Source: Streptobacillus canis
GTDB lineage: Bacteria > Fusobacteriota > Fusobacteriia > Fusobacteriales > Leptotrichiaceae
Direction of reading: 5' to 3'
Length of the DNA: 48,636 nt
Assembly (NCBI RefSeq): GCF_009733925.1
Contig: NZ_WOEI01000010.1
Location: forward strand, 1 to 48,636
The translations under genes were made by a program, and so were the position numbers. How positions within the stretch are numbered: the stretch's first letter is position 1; each line of letters begins with the position of its first letter. Below are positions 17,427-25,076 of this stretch, one piece after another. The notes beneath the pieces are model-generated. The model was not told where the DNA came from. It did not search any database and worked only from the letters and a program-made list of their open reading frames with translations.

Positions 17427-17668
17427 ATTTGCGGCTAAAACGGTTTATTTCGCTTGTTCGAATGATTTAGTCGCTGTGGCGTAGGTAAAACTACGCCTCA
17501 TTCCTAAAAAGTCTCAAGCTACAAAAATTCATCCGTTTTCGAAGCCCTAGCCCAAGAGACAAGTCCGAAAGGACGCAGGCGATTGGCTAGCAGGTCTCGT
17601 GTCAGAGATTCCCAAGAGAGCGAGTGTGAGCTATGCTCGATTGGTGAATCTTACGCCCCTCGCAAATT
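17426..17668 (+). ncRNA. GC-rich, highly structured element next to guaA (candidate ncRNA)
   Basis: No coding potential, but GC is near half in a genome of about a quarter. Perfect pairings are nested: AATTTGCG (17426-17433) with CGCAAATT (17661-17668) closes the element. GCGGCTAAA (17431-17439) could alternatively pair with TTTAGTCGC (17466-17474). GGCGTAG/CTACGCC (17478-17484, 17491-17497) and GTCC-GAAA-GGAC (17563-17574) are hairpins. AGATTCCCAA/TTGGTGAATCT (17606-17651) is a long arm. CTAGCC (17547-17552) pairs with GGCTAG (17585-17590) while GAGAC (17556-17560) pairs with GTCTC (17594-17598), a crossing arrangement, so a pseudoknot. It matches no RNA family I know. It could belong to the inserted element (oriT-associated RNA) or be a native chromosomal RNA. 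Confidence 0.55.
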
Positions 17669-17798
17669 AGACAGCGCTGTGGTATTAAAATAGGAGCATT
17701 TGTAAAAAAGAATAAATTGAATAGTAGTTCCAAGTGATTTACATTTGGGCAAAAAATTAGACCGTAGTTTCAAGCTGCGGTCTTTTTGCGTGCATATT
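17669..17798. other. non-coding stretch upstream of the mob genes
   Basis: Contains the 10-base palindrome ACAGCGCTGT (17671-17680), an AT-rich stretch, then a terminator-like hairpin. An origin of transfer would be expected upstream of mobC-mobA, but the nick site cannot be identified by eye. Confidence 0.35.
17759..17787 (+). terminator. terminator-like hairpin before the mobC remnant
   Basis: AGACCGTAG (17759-17767), loop TTTCAAG, CTGCGGTCT (17775-17783), then TTTT. The nine-pair stem has one G-T pair. Its position argues that the reading frame open across it is not translated here. Confidence 0.7.
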
Positions 17799-18008
17799 AT
17801 GAGGATTATTTTATTTAGACATCTCAAATGGTTACTTTTAAATGCAACAAATAATATAAACCAGATTGCAAAAGCTACTAATACAACTGGTGTTATTTAC
17901 AAGAATGAAATTGAATCTATGAATAGACAGATAGAAAAATTATCAAGAGGAATATGGCAGATCCATTCCCTACTTTTTAATAAATCAAAAGAAAGTCCTG
18001 GTGATTAG
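17799..18008 (+). pseudogene. mobC: mobC relaxosome accessory protein, C-terminal remnant
   Basis: From the ATG at 17799 the frame encodes 69 residues. The segment FRHLKWLLLNATNNINQIAK and then TGVIYKNEIESMNRQIEKL matches the C-terminal half of MobC-type mobilization proteins, which help the relaxase at oriT. The ribbon-helix-helix N-terminal half expected of a ~110-residue MobC is missing. The frame is open further upstream only across a terminator hairpin. It ends one base before the relaxase ATG. It is a 5'-truncated remnant of a Firmicute-type mobilization module. Confidence 0.65.
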
Positions 18009-18009
18009 T

Positions 18010-19310
18010 ATGGCAATAACAAAAATACATCCTATAAAATCAACTCTAAATTTGGCAATAGATTATATTACTAATAGTGAAAAAACTGATGAAAAAATTT
18101 TAGTATCTTCATTCAAATGTCATCCATCTACTGCCCATATTCAATTTATGAAAACACGAGAAAACAATGATACTAAAGGTACAGTTTTGGCTAGACATTT
18201 AATCCAATCTTTTCTACCAGGAGAGGTTGATCCTATAAAAGCTCACGAAATTGGAATGGAATTATGCAAGAAAATTTTAAAAGAAGATTATGAATTTGTT
18301 CTTGCAACTCATATAGATAGAGGGCATATCCACAACCATATTATTTTTAATAATATAAATTACAGGACTGGTAAATGCTACCAATCTAACAAAAAAACTT
18401 ACCATAAAATTAGGTATCAAAGTGACGAATTATGTAAAGAAAATAAGCTTTCAGTCATTGATGAATACTATGAAGCTTACAAAAGAAAATATAAAACTGC
18501 TGGTAAGTCTTGGTACGAATATGACCAAAACAAGAAAGGAAATTTCTGGAAATCTAAACTACAATTTGATATAGATAGAATGATTAATAAGTCTAACTCG
18601 TGGGAAGAGTTTTTGGAAAATATGAAATCTCTTGATTATGAAATTAAGTTTGGTAAACACATTGCTTTTCGTCATAAAGATAAGCAAAGATTTAAAAGAT
18701 CGAAGACGATCGGAGAAGATTATACTGAAGATAAAATTAAAGAAAGAATAGATTTAACCATCAAAAATAAAGCTAATTCTATTAAAAAACGAGTAGGAAA
18801 TGTTATTGATATATCTACTAATGAAAAAGCTCAATCCTCTAAAGGTTATGAAGTCTGGGCAAGAAAACATAATATCAAAACAATGTCTGATTCAATAATT
18901 AAACTTCGAGAACAAGGAATTAATTCAATTACTCAACTCGATGATCTAATCAAAAAAGCCGCAGATGATAGACAAGATTTGTTATATAAAATAAAGAAAA
19001 TTGAAACTGAAATGAAGAGTTTATCGCAAGATATGGAAAATATAAATATCACAAGAAAAATCCTGAAGATAAACAATTTGCAGAAGAATATTACAGTGAA
19101 CTTTCTGTCTATAAAATAGCCGCTAGAGAAATCTTAGAAAGCTATAAAAAACTACCAAACACAAAAGAAATACTATCAAACCTCGATAAATTGCAAGAAA
19201 AAAAGAACACCCTTATGCAAGAGTATTCTTTAAATAAAGAACAATTTTCTGACCTTGTTCAGTATAGGAAAAACTATGAAAATTATTATGGAAAGGAAGT
19301 GGAGAGATAA
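18010..19310 (+). pseudogene. mobA: MobA-type relaxase, frameshifted
   Basis: The N-terminus MAITKIHPIKSTLNLAIDYI is typical of MobP-type relaxases of Gram-positive mobilizable elements. The metal-binding triad HIDRGHIHNH is at about residues 101-110. The frame from 18010 runs to a stop at 19119, but the last ~25 codons are out of register. From about 19053 the -1 frame continues with KNPEDKQFAEEYYSELSVYK to a TAA at 19308-19310, as expected for the natural C-terminus. So there is a one-base lesion near 19045-19055. The catalytic domain is intact; whether the truncated protein could still nick DNA is unknown. Confidence 0.85.
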
Positions 19311-19346
19311 AAAGCTATAAGCGTTGCTTACATTTATTAAAAAGAC

Positions 19347-19375
19347 TTGACATAATTCGTTTACAATGGTAAACT
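19347..19375 (+). promoter_or_regulatory. copYB promoter
   Basis: TTGACA (19347-19352), 17 bases, TAAACT (19370-19375). The first cop box lies between and over these elements, so bound CopY would block polymerase. Confidence 0.7.
19362..19371 (+). promoter_or_regulatory. cop box 1 (CopY operator)
   Basis: TACAATGGTA matches the known CopY box TACAnnTGTA at 7 of 8 fixed positions, inside the larger inverted repeat GTTTAC-AATG-GTAAAC (19359-19374). Confidence 0.7.
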
Positions 19376-19394
19376 TATTTTGAGGATGTTTGTT

Positions 19395-19404
19395 CACATC
19401 TGTA
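19395..19404 (+). promoter_or_regulatory. cop box 2 (CopY operator)
   Basis: CACATCTGTA matches TACAnnTGTA at 7 of 8 fixed positions. It lies 33 bases after box 1 and 22 before the copY ATG. Paired boxes are usual in cop operons of Lactobacillales. Confidence 0.65.
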
Positions 19405-19425
19405 GACAACTAGGAGGAAATGAGA

Positions 19426-19875
19426 ATGAGCACAATAGAATCTAATACTTATATCACAGATGCAGAATGGGAAGTCATGCGTGTAGTTTGGTCAAATGAT
19501 CGAGTAACTAGTAAAAAAGTGATTTCCGTATTGCAAGAAAAAATGGACTGGACACAATCCACTATCAAAACGATCTTAGGTCGATTAGTTGAAAAAGGCT
19601 TGCTAAATACAGAGCAAGAAGGTAGAAAGTTTATTTACACTGCCAATATTGAAGAGACAGAAGCTGTAATGGATTATGCAGAAGATATTTTTAACCGTAT
19701 TTGCAATAAGAAAGTCGGAAATGTAATAGGAAGCATCATTGAAGATCATGTTTTAAGCTTCGATGATATAGATCGACTAGAAAAAATATTAGAGATGAAA
19801 AAATCTTTCGCAGTAGAAGAAGTGGATTGCAATTGTCCAGAAGGACAATGCAAATGTCATTTACATCATCATTAA
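19426..19875 (+). CDS. copY: CopY/TcrY copper-responsive repressor
   Basis: 149 residues. The N-terminal BlaI/MecI-type winged helix (ITDAEWEVMRVVWSNDRVTS, then QSTIKTILGRLVEKGLL) binds cop boxes. The C-terminus has the metal motif CNCPEGQCKC (CxCx4-5CxC), where copper(I) displaces zinc and releases DNA, followed by a histidine-rich tail. It is an intact gene of Lactobacillales type. AGGAGG at 19412-19417 is eight bases from the ATG at 19426, and only two from the ATG at 19420, so 19426 is used. It forms an operon with copB, 19 bases downstream. Codon use (CGT, GGT, CGA) and GC are higher than in the flanking chromosome, consistent with transfer. Confidence 0.93.
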   Translation: MSTIESNTYITDAEWEVMRVVWSNDRVTSKKVISVLQEKMDWTQSTIKTILGRLVEKGLLNTEQEGRKFIYTANIEETEAVMDYAEDIFNRICNKKVGNVIGSIIEDHVLSFDDIDRLEKILEMKKSFAVEEVDCNCPEGQCKCHLHHH

Positions 19876-19894
19876 AAATAAGGAGGAATTTAAA

Positions 19895-21997
19895 ATGAAC
19901 AATAACAACAAACATTTATCCCACAGTCACCATAATCATGGCGACATGGATCATTCAAAACATGAGCACGTAAGCACGGAAGAACATGGAGACCATAAGA
20001 ATCAACATCACGACCATCATGCTGGGCATGACCACAGCGGGCACAGTGGGCATGACCACCATCATCACGGTAACTTTAAGGAACTTTTCTTAAAATCATT
20101 GCCAATAGGAATCATTATTATGCTCTTATCCCCTATGGCTGGGTTTGAACTACCATTCCAGTTTACTTTTCCATATTCTGATATTGTAGTAGCTATTTTA
20201 TCTACTATATTAATTATTTATGGTGGTCGTCCATTCTATCAAGGGGCAGTTGACGAATTTAAACAAAAAGAACCTGGAATGATGGCTCTCGTTTCTTTAG
20301 GTTTAAGTGTTTCATATTTATATAGTATTTATACTGTAATAGCAAGCTACGTAACAGGTGAACAAATTATGGATTTTTTCTTTGAATTTGCTTCATTACT
20401 ATTAATCATGTTATTAGGTCACTGGATTGAGATGAAAGCTATTGGAGAAGCAGGAGATGCACAAGAAGAACTGGCTAAGTTAGTACCAAAAGATGCTCAT
20501 GTAGTATTAGCTGACGATTCAATAGAAACACGACCAGTTGCTGACTTAAAGATAGGTGATTTAATTCGAGTTCAAGCTGGAGAAAATGTGCCAGCAGACG
20601 GAACTATCGAGCGTGGCGAATCACGTGTAAATGAAGCTCTTTTGACTGGAGAATCAAAAGCAGTTAAAAAAGGTCCTGGCGATGAAGTAATCGGAGGCTC
20701 AACAAATGGAGAAGGGGTTCTTTATATTAAAGTGAATGAGACAGGTGATCAATCCTTCATCTCTCAAGTTCAGAATTTAATCAGCCAAGCTCAAAGTCAG
20801 CCTTCCAGAGCAGAAAATATTGCTCAAAAGGTTGCAAGGTGGCTTTTCTATATTGCGGTCATTGTCGCACTAATAGCTTTTGTAGTATGGACGCTTATAG
20901 CGGACATCCCAACGGCAGTAAAATTTGCTATCACAACATTAGTTATAGCTTGTCCACACGCATTGGGTCTGGCTATTCCATTGGTAACCGCCCGTAGCAC
21001 AAGCTTAGGAGCTAGCCGTGGCTTACTAGTAAAAGACCGCCAAGCTTTAGAAATAGCTCAAGATGCAGATGTGATGATTTTAGATAAAACGGGTACTTTA
21101 ACAACAGGTGAGTTTAAAGTATTAGATGTAAAACTTCTTAATGACAAATATACAAAAGAGGAAATCATTGCCTTACTGGCAGGTATTGAAGGAGGGTCTA
21201 GTCACCCAATTGCTCAATCAATTATAAGTTTCACCGACGAGCAAGGTATACGTCCAGCATCTTTTGATTCGATTGATGTGATTTCCGGTGCTGGAGTAGA
21301 GGGTAAAGCAGGCGGGCACCGTTACCAATTAATCAGTCAAAAAGCCTACGGACGTAATCTGGATATTGATATTCCAAAAGGAGCAACTCTCAGTGTCTTA
21401 GTAGAAAACGATGATGCTATTGGTGCTGTAGCTTTAGGGGATGAATTAAAACCAACGAGCAAAGAGTTAATTAAAGTTCTTAAAAAGAACAATATAGAGC
21501 CGATTATGGCAACAGGTGATAATGAAAAAGCGGCTCAAGGCGCGGCAGAAGATTTAGAGATTGAATATAGATCAAATCAATCTCCACAAGACAAATATGA
21601 GTTAGTAAAAACACTTAAAGAAGAAGGAAAAAAAGTTATCATGGTAGGTGACGGTGTCAATGATGCTCCTTCTCTTGCCTTAGCAGATGTTGGAATAGCG
21701 GTCGGTGCAGGAACTCAAGTGGCGTTGGATTCAGCTGATGTCATCTTGACTCAATCTGATCCAGGAGATATTGAATCATTTATTGAATTAGCACACAAAA
21801 CAACTCGTAAAATGAAACAAAATCTCTTTTGGGGAGCTGGTTATAACTTTATAGCTATCCCTCTAGCTGCAGGAATTTTGGTTCCTATTGGTATCACATT
21901 AAGCCCTGCATTAGGAGCAATTCTAATGTCTGTGTCAACAGTCATCGTCGCCATTAATGCTATTTTATTAAGATTAGATCCAAAAAATAACGGTTAA
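19895..21997 (+). CDS. copB: CopB-type copper-exporting P1B ATPase
   Basis: 700 residues. The first ~60 residues are rich in His (HHDHHAGHDHSGHSGHDHHHH) and would bind metal. There are about eight membrane helices. The metal-site motif is CPH (Cys353-Pro-His355), the mark of the CopB/TcrB subgroup (P1B-3), not CPC. The actuator loop TGES, phosphorylation site DKTGT (Asp397), HP motif GGSSHPIA and hinge GDGVNDAP are all intact. It pumps copper, or silver, out of the cytoplasm at ATP cost. With copY it forms a two-gene resistance operon; no copper chaperone copZ or copA is here. Composition is unlike the host, so it probably came from a Gram-positive donor. Confidence 0.95.
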   Translation: MNNNNKHLSHSHHNHGDMDHSKHEHVSTEEHGDHKNQHHDHHAGHDHSGHSGHDHHHHGNFKELFLKSLPIGIIIMLLSPMAGFELPFQFTFPYSDIVVAILSTILIIYGGRPFYQGAVDEFKQKEPGMMALVSLGLSVSYLYSIYTVIASYVTGEQIMDFFFEFASLLLIMLLGHWIEMKAIGEAGDAQEELAKLVPKDAHVVLADDSIETRPVADLKIGDLIRVQAGENVPADGTIERGESRVNEALLTGESKAVKKGPGDEVIGGSTNGEGVLYIKVNETGDQSFISQVQNLISQAQSQPSRAENIAQKVARWLFYIAVIVALIAFVVWTLIADIPTAVKFAITTLVIACPHALGLAIPLVTARSTSLGASRGLLVKDRQALEIAQDADVMILDKTGTLTTGEFKVLDVKLLNDKYTKEEIIALLAGIEGGSSHPIAQSIISFTDEQGIRPASFDSIDVISGAGVEGKAGGHRYQLISQKAYGRNLDIDIPKGATLSVLVENDDAIGAVALGDELKPTSKELIKVLKKNNIEPIMATGDNEKAAQGAAEDLEIEYRSNQSPQDKYELVKTLKEEGKKVIMVGDGVNDAPSLALADVGIAVGAGTQVALDSADVILTQSDPGDIESFIELAHKTTRKMKQNLFWGAGYNFIAIPLAAGILVPIGITLSPALGAILMSVSTVIVAINAILLRLDPKNNG

Positions 21998-22081
21998 CAG
22001 ATCGAATGATTGAAACTCCTTAAAGTATCAAAATACAATAGTTTTACAGGAGAAAAAGAGATGTAAGTACTGGCTCTTTGT

Positions 22082-22129
22082 AAAATCGTGTTAGTAGAAG
22101 TAGACGATTTTTCTACCAACACGATTTTT
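22082..22129 (+). terminator. terminator of the copper operon
   Basis: A 17-position stem with one mismatch: AAATCGTGTT with AGTAGAA (to 22099), and TTCTACC with AACACGATTT, followed by T-rich sequence. Confidence 0.75.
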
Positions 22130-22196
22130 AATTTATTATAGAACTGATTTCTTTTAAAATTCTAAAAGCCACCTATTTCAACACTTTTATAATTTG

Positions 22197-22649
22197 TTAT
22201 TCTATTTTCTTGAAAGTAACACCACCTTCTTCACATGTGTCGTATCCTGAAATAGCTTTAAAATATTTTACTGTATCACTACTTAAATTTGTAATTTTAG
22301 AGATTTTTTTGTTTGATAAAAGTATTAAATTTTCTAAGCCTAATTTATTTAAAACAAAACTGCTATGAGTTGAAATAATTATTTGACTAGATTCCTTATT
22401 ACTATTTTCTTGTAGAATATCAATTAAATTATTCATGTTAGAATATGACAAATGGTTTTCTGGCTCTTCAATTAAAATTATTTTATCTTTATTTGTATTA
22501 ATATTATTTAAAGCAAGCTTAGTTTTTAATAAGCATTGTAGCCCTCTACCAGCATTGGAATATGGAATACTATCAAATTCCGTTATCATACTTGATTCCC
22601 ATTGACGTATATTCAATAATATCTCCAATATCACATTGAAAATACTCAC
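22197..22649 (-). pseudogene. AAA ATPase (OLD-nuclease-like) internal fragment
   Basis: The open frame of 150 residues contains GRGLQCLLKTKLAL, the Walker B block IILIEEPENHLS and IIISTHSSFVLNKLGLENL, as in the C-terminal half of the ATPase domain of OLD-type (RecF-like) ATP-dependent nucleases. The Walker A half and the TOPRIM nuclease part are missing. The frame after ISGYDT runs into unrelated residues (CEEGGVTFKKIE), so both ends are junctions. Its first ~25 codons overlap the tail of the XRE remnant in another frame. No activity is expected. Confidence 0.7.
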
Positions 22650-22801
22650 AAATCTTTCCTAATATTTCTAGACTTACATTTTCGTCTCTTCCCATTTTTG
22701 CTATTGTCTTGGGTGTTGTTGCGATTGCACATTGTAAGTCTGTTTTTTTTAATACTTTTATCTATTAATAACTTCCATAATTTGTTATATGAAAATCCCA
22801 T
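22573..22801 (-). pseudogene. XRE-family regulator, frameshifted at an A8 run
   Basis: From the ATG at 22801 the sequence reads MGFSYNKLWKLLIDKSIKK. After a run of eight A the frame must change by one base to continue as TDLQCAIATTPKTIAKMGRD, then ENVSLEILGKICEYFQCDIG, the helix-turn-helix of small Cro/YozG-like regulators, ending at 22573. The lesion is exactly in the homopolymer, so slippage, phase variation or a sequencing error is possible. A homologue with a different frameshift lies at 23831-24030 in the opposite orientation. Confidence 0.7.
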
Positions 22802-22912
22802 ATCATTCTCCAATTCTATATTTTACCTTTCTAAATGTATAGATTAACTATCTACTTAGAGCATATAATACAGATTCCTTTCAATTATATGATTTACTGC
22901 GTTAAACTTAGC

Positions 22913-22941
22913 AAAAAAATAAAGGCAGTCCGAAAACTGCC
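22913..22941 (-). terminator. terminator of a decayed minus-strand gene
   Basis: On the minus strand GGCAGT-TTTCGG-ACTGCC is followed by TTTATTTTTTT. It sits just after the TAA (22947) of the decayed gene upstream. Confidence 0.75.
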
Positions 22942-22946
22942 GATAT

Positions 22947-23310
22947 TTATCTCTCTGCACCTTTGCTATGGTCTTTCTTATTTAATTTAAGTTTGTCCTA
23001 TGCCTTAAAGCTATTTATTTGCCCTAATATGGACTTTTTATCCTTGTCTTGACTCCTTACTTGTTCTTTTGCTTTTAATAGCTTAGAAGACAGAATACGA
23101 ACATTTTTATGTTCCCTTTAATTGTTGCCAATATTAGTTTTTACTTCTCCGAAGTTTTTAACAAAATCTCCTTGTTTTAGGTTCTGTAGATCTTTTGTCT
23201 TTTCTCCATAGAATGGATAATTACCAAGTAATATATTTAGATTTAGACCCTCAAAGCAAGAAGTAAAATGAAGTAAATCCGAAGTAAGATTAATTTGAAA
23301 ACTGGATAAA
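22947..23310 (-). pseudogene. decayed mobile-element gene, unrecognised (two internal stops)
   Basis: A single minus-strand frame is protein-like over about 120 codons but has stops at two places. It reads DLLHFTSCFEGLNLNILLGN, YPFYGEKTKDLQNLKQGDFV, then KNFGEVKTNIGNN-stop-REHKNVRILSSKLLKAKEQV, then QINSFKA-stop-DKLKLNKKDHSKGAER and the final TAA. The middle (KQGDFVKNFGEVKTN...HKNVRILSSKL) loosely recalls an OB-fold such as a single-strand binding protein, but I do not recognise the family. It is probably a cargo or transfer gene of the integrated element. Confidence 0.4.
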
Positions 23311-23830
23311 CAAGATTAACCAATATTAAATTAAAACAATATTTATCCGGTACTGGGACTGGAATGGGACTAAAAATTTGAAAATGTCCTATAATTAGGT
23401 GGATTTAGTGATACAAGAAAAAATAGAACCTAGTATTTTGAATGGTTTGGGATATATCGTACATTTGGAAAAGAAGAGTGGAAATAATATAAAAAAGGTA
23501 TAAAAGCATTTAAAATAGCCGTTTTGTTAGTGTCATGCTTGCAAGATTAAATATTATATAACCTAGTGAATAATCGCTAGGTTATTTTTATTATATAAAA
23601 AGCTATGGATTTTTTCTCCTGTAGATTCATATAACGAAAATAAGAATTCATTGTTTAATAAAGTTTATAAAAAAGAAATAAAAAATAAAGAAAAAACTAA
23701 CACAAAAATATGAATATGGAGTTATAAGGTGTCGATTTTGACCTCTTTTATGTTTGAGATGAAAAAATGATACAAATATGATAAAATATAATTAAATAAA
23801 TTCATATATTTGAATTTCGAGGATAATAAT
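23311..23830. other. intergenic region without a recognisable gene
   Basis: AT-rich sequence with one clear terminator at 23558-23590 and otherwise short frames only. AGAGTGGAAATAA at 23475-23487 differs by one base from the last 13 bases of guaA (17414-17426) and could mark the other end of the integrated DNA. Confidence 0.4.
23558..23590. terminator. rho-independent terminator in the decayed region
   Basis: ATAACCTAGTG (23558-23568), loop AATAAT, CGCTAGGTTAT (23575-23585), then TTTTTATT. One G-T pair. The gene it served is no longer recognisable. Confidence 0.75.
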
Positions 23831-24030
23831 ATGAAGGTAAGCTACAATGGATTGTGGAAAATACTCATAGATAAAGGATTGAATAAAAAAGAGTTGAAAG
23901 AAAAAGTTGAAATTGCACCAACTACAGTTGCAAAAATGGGGCGAGGAGAACTTGTAAGTATGGAAATACTTTTAGAATTGGTAAAGAGTTAGATGTAGAT
24001 TTTGGAGATATGGTAAATATAGTGAAATAG
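23831..24030 (+). pseudogene. XRE-family regulator, frameshifted near its 3' end
   Basis: MKVSYNGLWKILIDKGLNKK, then ELKEKVEIAPTTVAKMGRGE is an XRE helix-turn-helix of the same small family as 22573-22801. The first frame stops at 23992 (ELVKS). One missing base near 23970 would restore RIGKELDVDFGDMVNIVK to the stop at 24028-24030, the normal C-terminus. The HTH itself is complete, so a shortened DNA-binding protein could still be made. ORF6N follows 28 bases later. Confidence 0.7.
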
Positions 24031-24058
24031 AGTTTACTTTTGTTGATAGGAGGTTTTT

Positions 24059-24949
24059 ATGGCGGATAATTCAAATATTGTTGTTTCAGATGTTGTTGAT
24101 ATAAGAAATATGATTTATACATTTAGAGGAAAACAAGTTATGGTTGATAGTGATTTAGCTACCTTGTATAAGGTAGAAACTAAAGTATTTAATCAAGCTG
24201 TAAAAAGAAATTTGAACAGATTCCCTGAATCATTTCGTTTTCAATTAAGTGAAGAAGAATTTAAAAACTTGAGGTCACAATTTGCCACCTCAAGTTCAAA
24301 TAAACATGGTGGTAGAAGATATCTGCCATATGTATTCACAGAACAAGGAATAGCCATGCTTTCAGCTGTGTTAAAAAGTGACATAGCCGTTGAAGTGAGC
24401 ATAAAAATTATGAATAGTTTTGTGGAAATGAGAAAGTTTTTACTATCCAATCAAGAGCTATTTTCAAGACTAGATCGAGTGGAACTAAAGCAACTTGAAA
24501 CAGACAAAAAATTAGAAGAAGTATTTAACTATATTGCAACTAACACAGAAGTGAAACAGAAGCTCTTTTTTAATGGTCAAATATATGATGCATTTAGTTT
24601 TATTGTTGAAATTATCCAAAAAGCAAGTAAGGAAATTATTTTAATTGATAATTATGTAGATATTAATACATTGAATATTCTATGTAAGAAAAATAATGGA
24701 GTAAATATTAATGTTTATACTTCAGGAAAAGGAAATCTAACAATAAAAGATATCAATAAATTTAACACGCAATATCCAACATTAGCGGTAAAAACAAATA
24801 CAGATTTTCACGATAGATTTTTGATTCTAGATAACACGGCAGTTTATCACATAGGGGCATCAATAAAAGATGCAGGAAAGAAAAGTTTTGGAATTACAAA
24901 AATAGAAGATAAAGATATGATAGAAAGTCTTTTAAAAAGAGTGAGGTAA
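24059..24949 (+). CDS. ORF6N-domain protein with PLD-like C-terminus
   Basis: 296 residues. The N-terminal ORF6N domain (residues ~10-110: FRGKQVMVDSDLATLYKVET, FNQAVKRNLNRFPESFRFQL, YVFTEQGIAMLSAVLKSD) is a DNA-binding module of phage antirepressors and island proteins. After a coiled linker (~135-165) the C-terminal ~125 residues end in FHDRFLILDNTAVYHIGASI and KKSFGITKIED, a half phospholipase-D-like motif often found with ORF6N. RBS AGGAGG lies before the ATG. It may regulate the element or act as a small DNA-targeting defence protein. Intact, and one of few healthy genes in this segment. Confidence 0.82.
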   Translation: MADNSNIVVSDVVDIRNMIYTFRGKQVMVDSDLATLYKVETKVFNQAVKRNLNRFPESFRFQLSEEEFKNLRSQFATSSSNKHGGRRYLPYVFTEQGIAMLSAVLKSDIAVEVSIKIMNSFVEMRKFLLSNQELFSRLDRVELKQLETDKKLEEVFNYIATNTEVKQKLFFNGQIYDAFSFIVEIIQKASKEIILIDNYVDINTLNILCKKNNGVNINVYTSGKGNLTIKDINKFNTQYPTLAVKTNTDFHDRFLILDNTAVYHIGASIKDAGKKSFGITKIEDKDMIESLLKRVR

Positions 24950-25076
24950 AATATGGCAAATATATCACAGCAAAAAAGACAAAAAATGCAGGTAGTAAGT
25001 TTAAAATTTACTACCTTTTTATATTTTTGGTGGTATAGGTAGATAATATGGTGGATAAAATGGGAGGTAAATTATA

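Noticed and set aside
17460..17510. Resemblance to the tag-coding part of tmRNA (TAGTCGC ... AAAACTACGC)
   Set aside because: No tRNA-like domain, no 3' CCA, no GGATTCGAC block and no sensible tag frame in the region; the similarity is confined to ~25 bases.
22072..22081. GGCTCTTTGT, similar to the ends of ISL3-family insertion sequences
   Set aside because: No transposase or second end nearby; it is better explained as sequence beside the copper-operon terminator.
23401..23505. Short plus-strand frame with GTG start
   Set aside because: 34 codons, no RBS, no resemblance to a protein family.
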